From: CAYMND01 sp964465065
Lineage (GTDB): Bacteria > Acidobacteriota > Aminicenantia > UBA2199
Assembly (NCBI GenBank): GCA_964465065.1
Contig: CAYXHZ010000012.1
Span: 8,746-72,745, forward strand
Reading direction: 5' to 3'
Length of the DNA: 64,000 nucleotides
Shown here in pieces: positions 40,906 to 50,652 of the stretch. The position numbers and the translations under genes are program-made. Numbering within the stretch: the stretch's first letter is position 1; each line of letters begins with the position of its first letter. The notes below the pieces were generated by a model. That model was given only the letters and a program-made list of their open reading frames with translations, was not told where the DNA came from and did not search any database.

Positions 40906-42129
40906 ATGAGCAAACGTACAGCCACGCCCCCGAAAGCCGCCATGAACCGCCGCGGCTTTCTGAGCGCTGCCGGTTCGGCGGCGCTTACGGCCACTTTAGC
41001 GCCCAAAGTGATCTTGGCCCAGCAGACAGCCCAAGCACCCGCTCCGGCCAAACCCGATCCCCTGGCCATCCGCAGCAATATCGCCCAGGCACTCAGCCAG
41101 CCCAAGGGGCGGTGGTCCATGCCCGGTTTTTACCCCGGAGTCGTCGCCGAAGTTCACCTGCCCGGCGCAGTCAAAGACCTGCAACCGGTATCCGGCGCCG
41201 CCAAGCGCATGCTGGCCGCAGCCATGAAGAGTCTGACCGGCGAGCGGGACGAACGGGACGCTTGGCGACACTTCGTCAGCCCCGGCGAACGCATCGGCAT
41301 CAAGTTCAACCCGGTGGGTCACAAAATCAGCGGCGTCACCTGGGATGTCATCGCCGCCGTGATCGATGGGCTGGAAAGCGCCGGAATCCCCCGCCGGGAC
41401 ATGCTGGTCTGGCACCGTTTCAACGACGAACACGCCCAGACTTACATCCCCGAAAAGGTTCATCCGGGTGTCGAGGCCTACCTGCTCAACTGGTTCATCG
41501 TCAAGGATGGCAAGAACACCCCCGGCGGCTTCGAACGCTGGGACACCGATGTATTTTACGAAGCCGACATTTCCTTGCCGGACGAGCAGAACTACCTCGA
41601 GGAGATGTTTCACGGCGGCAACAAGAGTTACTACCCCAAAATCCTGACCCGCAGCGGCAGGGACGGCGGTCTGGACAAGGTCATCAACATCCCGGTCTTC
41701 AAGCACCACGGCCAGCCGTTCATCACCATGGCCCTCAAGAATCTGGCTTTCGGTTCGATCACCAACTGCCCGCGCGGACATTCCTTCATCGAACGCTTCA
41801 TTTCCGAAATCTGCGCCTTCCCGCCACTGCGCGACAAGGTGGTGCTCAACGTCATGGACGGCCTGCGCGCCCAGTACGATCGCGGACCGGTGCCGGCGCC
41901 GCAGTTCGTCTGGCCCCTGGAGCGTCTCTACGTCTCCAGCGACCCGGTGGCCATGGATACGGTCGGTTTCGACACCCTGCTGGCCAAGCAGCTGGAAACG
42001 GGTCGGCTCAAACCCGAACAGCTGGAGGCCTTCCACAAGCGCCATTACGGACTGGCCGTAGCCGAGAACCTGGGCCTGGGCATCCACAAGAGCCGCCCGA
42101 TCCAGACCCGGCTGACGGAACTGAGCTGA
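40906..42129 (+). CDS. Tat-exported DUF362-like protein
   Basis: 407 residues. The N-terminus carries a twin-arginine signal (NRRGFLSAAGSAALTATLAP) with a 15-residue n-region, so it should be exported folded, probably with a cofactor. The mature part resembles DUF362 proteins: GERIGIKFNPVG, FKHHGQPFITMALKNLAFGSI and LNVMDGLRAQYDRGP. No CxxC ferredoxin motif is visible, so iron-sulfur binding is not supported. AAGGAAG precedes the ATG. The two genes that follow are close behind (23 bp, then a 1-bp overlap). Confidence 0.75.
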   Translation: MSKRTATPPKAAMNRRGFLSAAGSAALTATLAPKVILAQQTAQAPAPAKPDPLAIRSNIAQALSQPKGRWSMPGFYPGVVAEVHLPGAVKDLQPVSGAAKRMLAAAMKSLTGERDERDAWRHFVSPGERIGIKFNPVGHKISGVTWDVIAAVIDGLESAGIPRRDMLVWHRFNDEHAQTYIPEKVHPGVEAYLLNWFIVKDGKNTPGGFERWDTDVFYEADISLPDEQNYLEEMFHGGNKSYYPKILTRSGRDGGLDKVINIPVFKHHGQPFITMALKNLAFGSITNCPRGHSFIERFISEICAFPPLRDKVVLNVMDGLRAQYDRGPVPAPQFVWPLERLYVSSDPVAMDTVGFDTLLAKQLETGRLKPEQLEAFHKRHYGLAVAENLGLGIHKSRPIQTRLTELS

Positions 42130-42152
42130 ACGGCTCATCCTGGAGACTGACC

Positions 42153-42626
42153 ATGAACGTCAAAATTCTGCCGCTTTTATGGATGCTGCTGACCTTTATC
42201 CCTGTCTGGAGCGCCGCCGGGCTGCTGCCACCCGGCGATGTGCCGCCCGGCTGGTCGCCAAAAGGCGAACTCCAGGAATTTCCGGGTTCCGCCCTGTACC
42301 GTCACATCAACGGCGGGGCCGAACTTTTCCATCAGCACGGCTTTGAGCACCTGCAGGTCCAGGATTACCACAACGGACAGGTCGAGATCCGGGTCGAGGT
42401 CTACCGCATGCGCGACGCGGCCGGCGCCCGGGCCGTTTTCGACGAGCTCAACAGCGGCCTGGAAACATCCGACCGTTTCGGTGGAGCCAGCGTTCTGGAC
42501 GAGTACCAGATCATGTTCGTCAAGGGAGCGTACCTGGTCAGCGTGACCCGTTTCGAAAAATCGGCCGATTCGCACAGCGCGCTGCAGACCCTGGCCGACA
42601 AGCTGGACAAAGCAATCACTTCCTGA
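42153..42626 (+). CDS. Small exported protein of unknown function
   Basis: 157 residues with a signal peptide (LPLLWMLLTFIPVWSAAG). The body has SALYRHINGGAELFHQHGF and a VEIRVEVYRMRDAAGARAVFDELN segment that recalls DUF6599-type proteins; I would not assign more. GGAG lies seven bases before the ATG at 42153. Its stop codon shares a base with the start of the next gene (TGATG), so the two are coupled. Confidence 0.7.
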   Translation: MNVKILPLLWMLLTFIPVWSAAGLLPPGDVPPGWSPKGELQEFPGSALYRHINGGAELFHQHGFEHLQVQDYHNGQVEIRVEVYRMRDAAGARAVFDELNSGLETSDRFGGASVLDEYQIMFVKGAYLVSVTRFEKSADSHSALQTLADKLDKAITS

Positions 42627-44647
42627 TGAGATGGCGAGAGCTTGCCCTGTTCCTGCTTTTGATGACGCTGATCCTGGTTGTCTTTCTGCGCCCCCTGCCT
42701 GTCCGTTTGCTCCATGATCTGCCCCGCGCGGCGACGCAGGGCGACGGGCCGCAGTACATCTGGAACATCCGCTGGCTGGAGCAGGCCTCGACGAGGCAAG
42801 TGTCACCATTTGTCACCGACACGCTCTTTTATCCCCAGCAAACCTCCGTGGTTATGCACGCCATGAACTGGCTCAACAGCACCGTCACCGCCCGGCTGTC
42901 CGGCCCCGGTTCGTTCGTTTTGACCTTCAACCTGGTTTACCTGACGACCTTTCTCCTGTCCGCACTCGGCATGTACCTGCTGATCCGCAGACTGGGCCTC
43001 CATCCGCTGTCCGCCCTGTTGTCGGCCGTCGCCTACGCGTTCTGTCCCTATGTACTGGCCCATGGCCTGGGTCATTTCAACCTGACCAACATCTATCCCC
43101 TACCCTGGCTGATTTATTTTCTGCTGGGCTGGGTCGAAGGCTTGCACAGAGATCGCCAACCGGACCGGTCCCCATATCACATCACCTTGTGGCCATCTTT
43201 ACTGGGAATTGCGGGTACGTTGCTGGCGGCTTTCTATTCCGAATTCAACTACTTCTTTTTCGCATTGATCATCCTGATCGTTTTCCTTGCGGCCTACGGT
43301 CTGCCCGGGCAACTGGAAACGAGGACGCTGGAGCTACCGAGAAAGCGGACATTTTCGATACGGATTTTACTGTGCCTGCTGTTCTTCTTTCTGGTGATCG
43401 CCAGCCTGGTGGCCTTGACCGGCGGAGGGGCATGGCGGCTGGCCGGGGTGAAAATAGCCGTTCGCTCCCTGGCCAACCCCCTGCAGATGGCCTGGTTGTG
43501 CGCCGCGCTGCTGATGATCCAGTTGTGGCGCAGAACACGGGGCCTGGTTTGGCAATCCAGACCACCGTTCCTGACAATGGGACCGGGCGAACTGGGCAGC
43601 GCCGCCCTGACCGGAATCCTGTTTCTGCTCCTGGCCTGGCCCCTGTTGCAGCAGTTGATCCTCACGGTGCTCAACCGGGAATACATCGCCCCGTCGACGG
43701 TATGGAAGTCCGAATTCTCCGGTGCCGACCTGCTGGCCTATCTGGCCCCCAGCCCGTTTCACCCGGTCTGGGGCAAGGTGGGAACGGCCATCCGCAGCGA
43801 ATGGACCATGGGACTGTCCGAATCGGTGCTTTTCCCGGGCCTGTGCGTCCTCTTTCTGGCCGTCCGCGGGCTCGCCCAGGTTAAAGCCCCGTTCCGGGGA
43901 CTGTTGACCGGCCTGCTGTGCATAGCTGGTCCCCTGTCTCTGGGTCAGCACCTCCACCTTGGCGGCCATAACCTCTGGCTCCCTTTGCCCTTCCAACTGC
44001 TCAAAACGCTGCCCTTTTTCGAAAATTTCCGCATGGCGACCCGTTTCGGTCTGCTGGTGATCCTGTCCCTGACCATACTTGCGGCCTACGGCCTGGAAAA
44101 GTTGCGTCTGCAAAAGGGATGGAAGTGGGCCGCTGGAGCACTGCTGCTGACCCTGTTCGAACTGTTTCCCGCTCCGCTGCCGACCAGCGATTCCACTCCT
44201 CCCGCCGTATTCGGCTATCTGGCCCGGCAGAAGGGTTCCGGAACTCTCCTGGAAATTCCCTTCGGACGCCTGGATGGCTTGAAAGGCGTCGGCCTTCCGG
44301 GTCCCCAGGGTATGGCCTGGCAATACCTGCACGGATACCCCCTGATCGGCGGTTATTTGTCCAGGATTCCCCAATCCTACCTGGACGAAGTCGAACAGGA
44401 TGCGGTCCTTTCGGCAGTCGTAAAGCGGCAGGCAGGGCAGGCTCATCCGAAAATCGGCCCGGAACAGCTGAGCCGATTCCGGGCCAAGTTCCAACCTGCC
44501 TGGGTTCTGGTCTTCCCGGGTTATCAGACACGGATGCACGAATTCTTGATCGGAGAATTGAAACTGGAGCCGGTCACTGCCCTGGACGGCTACACCCTGT
44601 ACCGCTGGGCGAGCAGCCCGGAACGTTCGGAGCCGGTGGCTCCTTAA
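42626..44647 (+). CDS. Large polytopic membrane protein, GT-C/YfhO-like
   Basis: 673 residues with about 11-12 membrane helices. A first extracytoplasmic loop follows helix 1 (DGPQYIWNIRWLEQAS, with an acidic DGP motif), then AMNWLNS and a helix-rich core. A soluble C-terminal part is at about 520-673 (LLEIPFGRLDG, GGYLSRIPQSYLDEVEQD). The layout matches GT-C glycosyltransferases or YfhO-like proteins that use lipid-linked sugars, where an early Asp is catalytic. Substrate and even activity are inferred. It is translated in tandem with the preceding exported protein. Confidence 0.65.
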   Translation: MRWRELALFLLLMTLILVVFLRPLPVRLLHDLPRAATQGDGPQYIWNIRWLEQASTRQVSPFVTDTLFYPQQTSVVMHAMNWLNSTVTARLSGPGSFVLTFNLVYLTTFLLSALGMYLLIRRLGLHPLSALLSAVAYAFCPYVLAHGLGHFNLTNIYPLPWLIYFLLGWVEGLHRDRQPDRSPYHITLWPSLLGIAGTLLAAFYSEFNYFFFALIILIVFLAAYGLPGQLETRTLELPRKRTFSIRILLCLLFFFLVIASLVALTGGGAWRLAGVKIAVRSLANPLQMAWLCAALLMIQLWRRTRGLVWQSRPPFLTMGPGELGSAALTGILFLLLAWPLLQQLILTVLNREYIAPSTVWKSEFSGADLLAYLAPSPFHPVWGKVGTAIRSEWTMGLSESVLFPGLCVLFLAVRGLAQVKAPFRGLLTGLLCIAGPLSLGQHLHLGGHNLWLPLPFQLLKTLPFFENFRMATRFGLLVILSLTILAAYGLEKLRLQKGWKWAAGALLLTLFELFPAPLPTSDSTPPAVFGYLARQKGSGTLLEIPFGRLDGLKGVGLPGPQGMAWQYLHGYPLIGGYLSRIPQSYLDEVEQDAVLSAVVKRQAGQAHPKIGPEQLSRFRAKFQPAWVLVFPGYQTRMHEFLIGELKLEPVTALDGYTLYRWASSPERSEPVAP

Positions 44648-44752
44648 CACCCACGCCCTTTTTTGCCAAGTCGGCAGTCGTTTTTGCCAGGGACTTCTCC
44701 ACCTCCTTGCGCTACGATCGGAGTCAATTCCATCATCAACCAGGAGGTATTC

Positions 44753-45220
44753 ATGACTCTGACCCTGCAAACCATCGGTTCGGTGCAGACTGAACCGTCA
44801 TTCGCCCTGCGTCTGGATCCCGCGTTCGCAGCCGGATTGGCCGGACTCGAGGCTTTCTCGCATGTGGTCGTCCTCTGGCAAGCCCACCGGGCTCCTGTCT
44901 GGACTGCCGCCGCCTTGGTCATCGACAAACCCTATCGACTGGCCCCGTCACGGCTCGGAGTTTTCGCGACCCGCTCCCCGTTGCGACCGAGTGGTCTGTG
45001 CCAGAGCGTCGCCGCCGTGACCGATGTCGACACAGTCCGGGGAATCGTGCATCTGTCCTGGATCGACGCCGAAGCCGGCAGTCCGGTGCTGGACATCAAA
45101 CCATACCAGCCCAGTGTCGACCGGGTGAACCAGCCGCGTCTGCCGGCCTGGTGCGCCCACTGGCCGGCCGACTGCGAATCCAGCGGCGCTTTCGACTGGG
45201 AGGCGGAATTCCTGTTCTGA
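44753..45220 (+). CDS. trmO: TrmO-like tRNA (t6A37) N6-methyltransferase
   Basis: 155 residues, a compact single-domain member of the TsaA/TrmO family: GLEAFSHVVVLWQAH, GVFATRSPLRPSGLCQSV and LDIKPYQPSVDRV are the characteristic SAM-binding barrel motifs. It lacks the C-terminal extension of the E. coli enzyme, as many short homologues do. It methylates N6-threonylcarbamoyladenosine at tRNA position 37. AGGAGG lies 5 bp before the ATG at 44753; the longer frame upstream has no such site. Confidence 0.88.
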   Translation: MTLTLQTIGSVQTEPSFALRLDPAFAAGLAGLEAFSHVVVLWQAHRAPVWTAAALVIDKPYRLAPSRLGVFATRSPLRPSGLCQSVAAVTDVDTVRGIVHLSWIDAEAGSPVLDIKPYQPSVDRVNQPRLPAWCAHWPADCESSGAFDWEAEFLF

Positions 45221-45234
45221 GCGCCTTCGAATGT

Positions 45235-46088
45235 TCAGAGCAATTCGAGCGGAATGTAGATATCGGTGATGGCCCCTTTGTTGCGGTAACACTGGAATTC
45301 CCATCCCGGCAACGGACGGATGTCGTGCTCGGCGAACCACAAGCCATAGATGGCCTGATAGGTCCTGGCTATGGTGGCGATGTCTCCGACATGGACGAAG
45401 CGCAGGTAACGGGCGGCCGGGACCGGGCGGTTGGTGAACAGTGGTTCCTGAGAAACCGTCGGTTCAGTCTCCAGGGCGCACAGGACGGCCAGGCCGTCGA
45501 GCCGCGGATCCTCCCCCCAGGAGGTGAACTGACGGTAATCCCCGTCCCCGGTCCGTCCGGTCACCCGGTTCTGCACAGCCATGAACCGGGCCCAGAGGGC
45601 ATGAAAGGACGGTGTGCCGGTGTCGGCGAAGAAGGCCAGCCCGGTGAGGTGGTGGGCTTCCCGGGTCAGCGAAACGGGCTCGAGCACATCCAAAGGAATC
45701 TCGTGGCCGCGCCGGCTGGGTATCAGCCGGCTCTGGCCACCGCCCGGGGGATGACGGTAGAGACGGACCGTTTTGGGCGGCTGGCCGNNNNNNNNNNNNN
45801 NNNNNNNNNNNNNNNNNNNNNNNNNNNNNNNNNNNNNNNNNNNNNNNNNNNNNNNNNNNNNNNNNNNNNNNNNNNNNNNNNNNNNNNGGCCGCCTCGGTC
45901 AGTATGCGTCCCAGCATGTAATCCTTGGGTGAAATCCCGGTGACGGACTGGAAGATCCGTGAGAAGTGGTGCACCGAATAGCCCGTACGTCCGGCCAGCT
46001 CGGCGACGCTGCGGATCGGTCCGTCCGGGCTGGCGAGGGCGTCCTCGAAGAGAGCGACAGCCTGACAAATGCAATCGTAACCAGTCAT
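45235..46088 (-). CDS. AraC-type regulator with GyrI-like effector domain, interrupted by a scaffold gap
   Basis: Residues 1-67 hold the first helix-turn-helix half of an AraC DNA-binding domain (RSVAELAGRTGYSVHHFSRIFQSVTGISPKDYML). After 100 N the frame shifts by one and continues with GQPPKTVRLYR, then a GyrI-like small-molecule-binding domain (EPVSLTREAHHLTGLAFF, RYLRFVHVGDIATIARTYQAIYG, DIYIPLEL). The missing part is the second helix-turn-helix, about 35-38 residues, so the real gap should be about 104-113 bp and congruent to 2 modulo 3. It is the only plausible DNA-binding regulator in the window and lies 21 bp after a large hybrid kinase gene. Confidence 0.82.
45788..45887. other. Assembly gap of exactly 100 N
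   Basis: A run of 100 undetermined bases inside the AraC-type gene. The reading frames on its two sides do not agree over 100 bases, so the run is a placeholder, not a measured length. Confidence 0.98.
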
Positions 46089-46109
46089 GACATATCCGGT
46101 GAAAGACGA

Positions 46110-49100
46110 TCAACGGCTCCATTTGAGCATGATGCGCAGCAAATCCTCGCGGTTGATGGGTTTGGAAATGTAATCGTTCATACCGGCCTCCAGGCATTTC
46201 TCACGGTCGCCTTTCATCGAATCGGCGGTCAGAGCGATAATCGGGATTTTGGTGTAGCCTCTTTCCCGGATCCGCCGGGTCGCTTGCAGACCATCCAGAA
46301 CCGGCATATGGATATCCATGAAAATGATATCGTAACGCTGCGGATTTTTTTCGATCTCCTCGATCGCCTGCAGGCCGTTGTCGACCGAAGTCAGCGAATG
46401 CCCCGCCTTGCCGAGCAGACGATCGATCAATTTGCGGTTGATGACATTGTCCTCGGCCAGCAGAACCTGAAGCCGGGCCTGACGCTTGTCGACGGCGGGC
46501 ATGTATGGCGGCGGCGTCTCCAGCGGCGGTGCATCCCTCTCGATCAAGGACCAGACCGTGCGCAACAGTTTGCGCTTCTGGATCGGTTTGGTCAGAAACG
46601 CGTTGAACCCGGCATTACGGTATTGACTGATCTGACTGGTTATGGACGAAGAGTAGGCCAGCAGAGGGATATCGGCCAAAGGGGGCGGCAGCTGTCTGAT
46701 TTTCCGGGCCAGGACGAATCCGTCCGTCATGGGCATCAGGATGTCGATGATGCACAGATCGTAGGCCTGCGCCGACCGGGAACGTTCCAGTTCCGGAATG
46801 ACCTGAAAAGGATCGTCGATGGCCCGGGTCAGCATACCGTGGCTGCGCAGGATATGGTCGAGCACCGCCAGGTTGTTGCTGTTGTCGTCGACGATCAGGA
46901 CTCTTTTGCCGGTCAATGCGCCCTCCGGTATGGCGGGTGACGGCTCTCGGGCGGAACGGTCGACCGGAATACGGAAGGTGAACGTACTGCCCTGACCCGG
47001 CTCGCTGACCAGGGTGATCTCGCCGCCCATCTGCAAGGCGATCTGGTGACAAATCGCCAGACCCAGCCCGGTGCCGCCGTGACGACGGCTGATCGATTCG
47101 TCGGCCTGGGTGAAAGCGTTGAAAATGGTCTTCTGCTTTTCCATCGGGATGCCCGGTCCGGTATCCCTGACCTTGATATCCAGCTGGTAGCGGTTCCCGT
47201 CTTCACTCCGGCTGCCTACTGAAAGTTCGACCAATCCCCGCTCGGTAAACTTGAGGGCGTTGTCGAGCAGATTGATCATCACCTGGCGCAAGCGCATCGG
47301 ATCGCTGCAGATGTAGGCCGGCACATCGTCGGCGATGCGGCAGACCAGTTCCACTTCCTTGAATTCCGCCCGTGGCGCGACGATTTCGCAAGATTCGCAG
47401 ATCAGCTGCTCGAAATTGAAATCGACCCGCTCGAAGGCCATATTGCCCGCTTCGATCCGGGAAAAATCGAGGATGTCGTTGATCAGGTACAGCAGGGATT
47501 CGCCGCTGCTCTTGATGGTGTGCAGGTAATCGCGTTGCTCGGGCGTCAGTGGGGTCTCGAGCAGCATATCGGTGAATCCGATCACGCCGTTCATCGGGGT
47601 ACGGATCTCATGACTCATCCGCGCCAAGAAGGAACTCTTGGCCTGGTTGGCCTCCTCGGCGGCGGCCCGTTCCCGTTCCGCCCGTTCGTTGGCCTTCTTG
47701 AGCAGGGTGATATCGGAATCGATCAGCACCAGTTTGACCACCCGGCCCTGATCGTCCAGGATGGGGTTGAGTACGGTCTGAGACCATCTTTCCTGTCCCG
47801 AACGGGTCAGGCACTGGTTTTCGTACACCACCGGCTGGCGGCTGTCGACGCATTTGCGGAATATCAACGGAAAATCGTCGCGGTGACTGACGGTCGCCAT
47901 ATTTCTGCCCCGCTCGGCCAGCAGCTGCTCATAACTGTACCCGTACATGCGGGTGAAGCCTTCGTTGATCCACTCCACATCCCCCTGGTCGTCCATGATC
48001 AGCACGCCGTTGTCCGTGTGTTTGGCAACCAGCGACAGCCGGGCCAGATCCTCGTTCTGCTGGGTCAATTCCTGCGTTCTGGCCTTGACGACATGCTCCA
48101 GAATCGTCTTCCTGCGCTGCAGCGTCCGGGTACGCAGACTCAACAGCATCTGCAGGAGCAGGATCATCAGCAGGGCGAACAGGATCTGAAACCAGACCGT
48201 ACGCCAGAACGGCGGCGTGATGGTCAGGTCGACGAAAGTGCCGATCTCGTTCCAGAAACCGTCGTGGTTGGCGCCCTTGACCCGGAACCGGTAGTTGCCG
48301 GGCGGCACGTTGGTGTAGGTGACGAAACGCCTGGAACCCACATAGTTCCAGTCTTCCTCCAGTCCCTCCATCATGTAGGCGTAGCGATTCTTCTCGGGAG
48401 CGGCGAAGCTCAGGGCGCTGTATTCGAAGGAGATGATCTGATCCCGGTAGGAAAGGTTCAGACTGTCGGTGTAGGCTATGGATTTCCGCAACAGACCGTT
48501 TCCCGAATCCGCAGAACCGATGGGTACGGAACGGTTGGCGATCTGAAAGTCGCTGATGACCAGCGGCGGCTGGTATGGATTTTCCCGGATCGATGCCGGG
48601 AAAAAGGCGGTCAGGCCATTGATCCCGCCGAAATACAGCATCCCGTCAAGGCCACGGTGATGAGCGTTGGCGTTGAACTCGTTGCTTTGCAGACCGTCGG
48701 TGACATCGTAGTTGCGGAACTGCAGTATCAGCGGATCGAACCGTGACAGTCCATTGTTGGTGCTGAACCACAGTTTGCCCTGCCCGTCCTCGAGTATGCC
48801 GTAAACCACGTTGTTGGCCAAGCCTTCGAGTTCGGTGAAACGGTCGAAGCGGTCGCGGGCTTCGTCGAAGCGGTTCACCCCGCCGCCCCAGGTGCCGACC
48901 CATAGAAAACCGCGGCTGTCCTGGTAAAGGGACATGACCAGGTTGTGCGACAGACTGACCGGGTTGTGCGGATCGTTGAAGTAGGCAAAGAAGCGGCCGC
49001 TGGCCCGATCCAAGCGGTTCAGTCCGTCCGAAGTGCCGATCCAGAGTCGACCGGCCCGGTCTTCGGTCACCGCGTAGACACGCTCGCTGCTGATACCGTC

Positions 49101-50621
49101 CTTAACCCCATCCTGATAGCTGTAGGTGATAAACTCGCCGCTTGGTTCGTCGAAGCGGCTCAGACCGGCGCCCAGGGTGCCGATCCAGATGACACCCGTT
49201 CTGTCCTCGAACAGGCAACGGATCGTATTGGTCCGGCCGAACGAATGCCGAAAACGGGTCCACTTTCCACTGTTCAAATCCAGATTCGCCAAGCCGGCGT
49301 CATGGGTGCCGACCCACAAGCGTCCCTGGCTGTCCTCCAGTACCGCCCGGATCAGATTGCTGGGTGGACCGTCATCCGGATCGGATCTGTGCCGGAAATG
49401 GCTGATCCGGCCGCTTTTCCTGTCTAACAGGTCCAGGCCGCCGAAGGTGCCGATCCAGACTTGGCCGGGTCGGCTGCGGGATTCGCTGACCGCCCGGACG
49501 GTTCGGTGGCTGAGGCTGTTGTCGTTGTGCGGGTCGGCCAGGTACAACAGGAAATTACGGGTCTGCTGGCTGTATTGGCAGAGTCCGCCGCCCTGGGTGC
49601 CGATCCACAGCAGGTGCGAACGGTCTTCGAAGAAGTGCAGGATGAAGTTGTCCGACAGGCTCTGCTGATCGGGACCGGCCAGAAAATGTTCCTGAATTTC
49701 TTCCCTGTCCAGCGAATACAGAATGATACCGCTGCCCCAGACACCGATCCACAGCGTATGAGGCGCCATGGTGGGTTCGAGCAGCGCCCGAACCTGCGCC
49801 CCCTGCAGCCCGTTGTCGGTGACATGGCTGAAACTTTCCCGGGCGATGTCCAGACGGTCGAGTCCGGCGGCGGTGCCCACCCAGACCGTACCCGGAACGG
49901 AAGGCGCCTCGTACAAGGTCCTGACATCCGGATGGCACAGACCGTTTGCTTGTTCTCCGGCAAGCGGCAAACGGACGATATGGCCGTTGGCCAGATTCAG
50001 GCTGGCCAGACCGTTCCGGGTGCCGATCCAGAGCGATCCGGGCCTGGAGGGGGCCTCATAGAGGCACTGGATGTAATCATGAGGCAGGGAATGCTCGTCC
50101 TGTGGCCGGTGGCGGAAGGAAGTGAAGCTGCCGGCGGCGATGTCGTAGCGTTCCAGGCCCCTTTCCGATCCGATCCAGATGATCCCGGGTTGCGATGGCG
50201 CCTCGAAAAGCACGGTCACATGGTCCTGAACCGGGCCGTCCCCCCCGCTTCCCGGCAGGCTGATGCGGACAAAACGCTCCGTCTGCGGGTCGTACTCGTT
50301 GACGCCGTCTTCGGTGCCCAACCAGATATGCCCGCGGCAATCCTGAATCATGGCACTGATATAGTTGTCGGACAGGCCCGACGGGTCAGTGGGGTCGGTT
50401 TTGAAAATCCGGAAATTGTACCCGTCGAAGCGGTTCAGGCCATCCTGGGTGGCGATCCATACGAAACCTTTACGGTCCTGGAGGATGACGTTGACCGAGT
50501 TCTGCGACAAACCGTCGTTGATGGAAATGTTCCGGAAATGGGGTACAGTCGCCGGCAGGATCGGCGAAACGCTCCACAGCAGAGTCATTGCCACAAGCAG
50601 ACGGACTTTTTTCAGCCGCAT
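46110..50621 (-). CDS. Two-component-propeller hybrid histidine kinase with two receivers
   Basis: 1503 residues from the ATG at 50621, chosen because a signal sequence begins there (MRLKKVRLLVAMTLLWSV); an in-frame GTG lies inside the upstream gene. Two seven-bladed Reg_prop-type propellers (repeats like GFVWIATQDGLNRFDG, WIGTRNGLASLN) and a Y_Y_Y domain form the periplasmic sensor to about residue 800. A membrane helix is near 815-840 and PAS at about 865-985. The phosphoacceptor is H1004 in MSHEIRTPMNGVIGF, followed by the HATPase and two receivers (about 1235-1352 and 1382-1500). Bacteroides-type relatives usually end in an AraC output domain; this one does not, but a separate AraC-type gene follows 21 bp downstream. 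Confidence 0.93.
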   Translation of the reverse strand: MRLKKVRLLVAMTLLWSVSPILPATVPHFRNISINDGLSQNSVNVILQDRKGFVWIATQDGLNRFDGYNFRIFKTDPTDPSGLSDNYISAMIQDCRGHIWLGTEDGVNEYDPQTERFVRISLPGSGGDGPVQDHVTVLFEAPSQPGIIWIGSERGLERYDIAAGSFTSFRHRPQDEHSLPHDYIQCLYEAPSRPGSLWIGTRNGLASLNLANGHIVRLPLAGEQANGLCHPDVRTLYEAPSVPGTVWVGTAAGLDRLDIARESFSHVTDNGLQGAQVRALLEPTMAPHTLWIGVWGSGIILYSLDREEIQEHFLAGPDQQSLSDNFILHFFEDRSHLLWIGTQGGGLCQYSQQTRNFLLYLADPHNDNSLSHRTVRAVSESRSRPGQVWIGTFGGLDLLDRKSGRISHFRHRSDPDDGPPSNLIRAVLEDSQGRLWVGTHDAGLANLDLNSGKWTRFRHSFGRTNTIRCLFEDRTGVIWIGTLGAGLSRFDEPSGEFITYSYQDGVKDGISSERVYAVTEDRAGRLWIGTSDGLNRLDRASGRFFAYFNDPHNPVSLSHNLVMSLYQDSRGFLWVGTWGGGVNRFDEARDRFDRFTELEGLANNVVYGILEDGQGKLWFSTNNGLSRFDPLILQFRNYDVTDGLQSNEFNANAHHRGLDGMLYFGGINGLTAFFPASIRENPYQPPLVISDFQIANRSVPIGSADSGNGLLRKSIAYTDSLNLSYRDQIISFEYSALSFAAPEKNRYAYMMEGLEEDWNYVGSRRFVTYTNVPPGNYRFRVKGANHDGFWNEIGTFVDLTITPPFWRTVWFQILFALLMILLLQMLLSLRTRTLQRRKTILEHVVKARTQELTQQNEDLARLSLVAKHTDNGVLIMDDQGDVEWINEGFTRMYGYSYEQLLAERGRNMATVSHRDDFPLIFRKCVDSRQPVVYENQCLTRSGQERWSQTVLNPILDDQGRVVKLVLIDSDITLLKKANERAERERAAAEEANQAKSSFLARMSHEIRTPMNGVIGFTDMLLETPLTPEQRDYLHTIKSSGESLLYLINDILDFSRIEAGNMAFERVDFNFEQLICESCEIVAPRAEFKEVELVCRIADDVPAYICSDPMRLRQVMINLLDNALKFTERGLVELSVGSRSEDGNRYQLDIKVRDTGPGIPMEKQKTIFNAFTQADESISRRHGGTGLGLAICHQIALQMGGEITLVSEPGQGSTFTFRIPVDRSAREPSPAIPEGALTGKRVLIVDDNSNNLAVLDHILRSHGMLTRAIDDPFQVIPELERSRSAQAYDLCIIDILMPMTDGFVLARKIRQLPPPLADIPLLAYSSSITSQISQYRNAGFNAFLTKPIQKRKLLRTVWSLIERDAPPLETPPPYMPAVDKRQARLQVLLAEDNVINRKLIDRLLGKAGHSLTSVDNGLQAIEEIEKNPQRYDIIFMDIHMPVLDGLQATRRIRERGYTKIPIIALTADSMKGDREKCLEAGMNDYISKPINREDLLRIMLKWSR

Positions 50622-50652
50622 GCCCAGATTATGGATGAGCGTCCCAGGCTTG

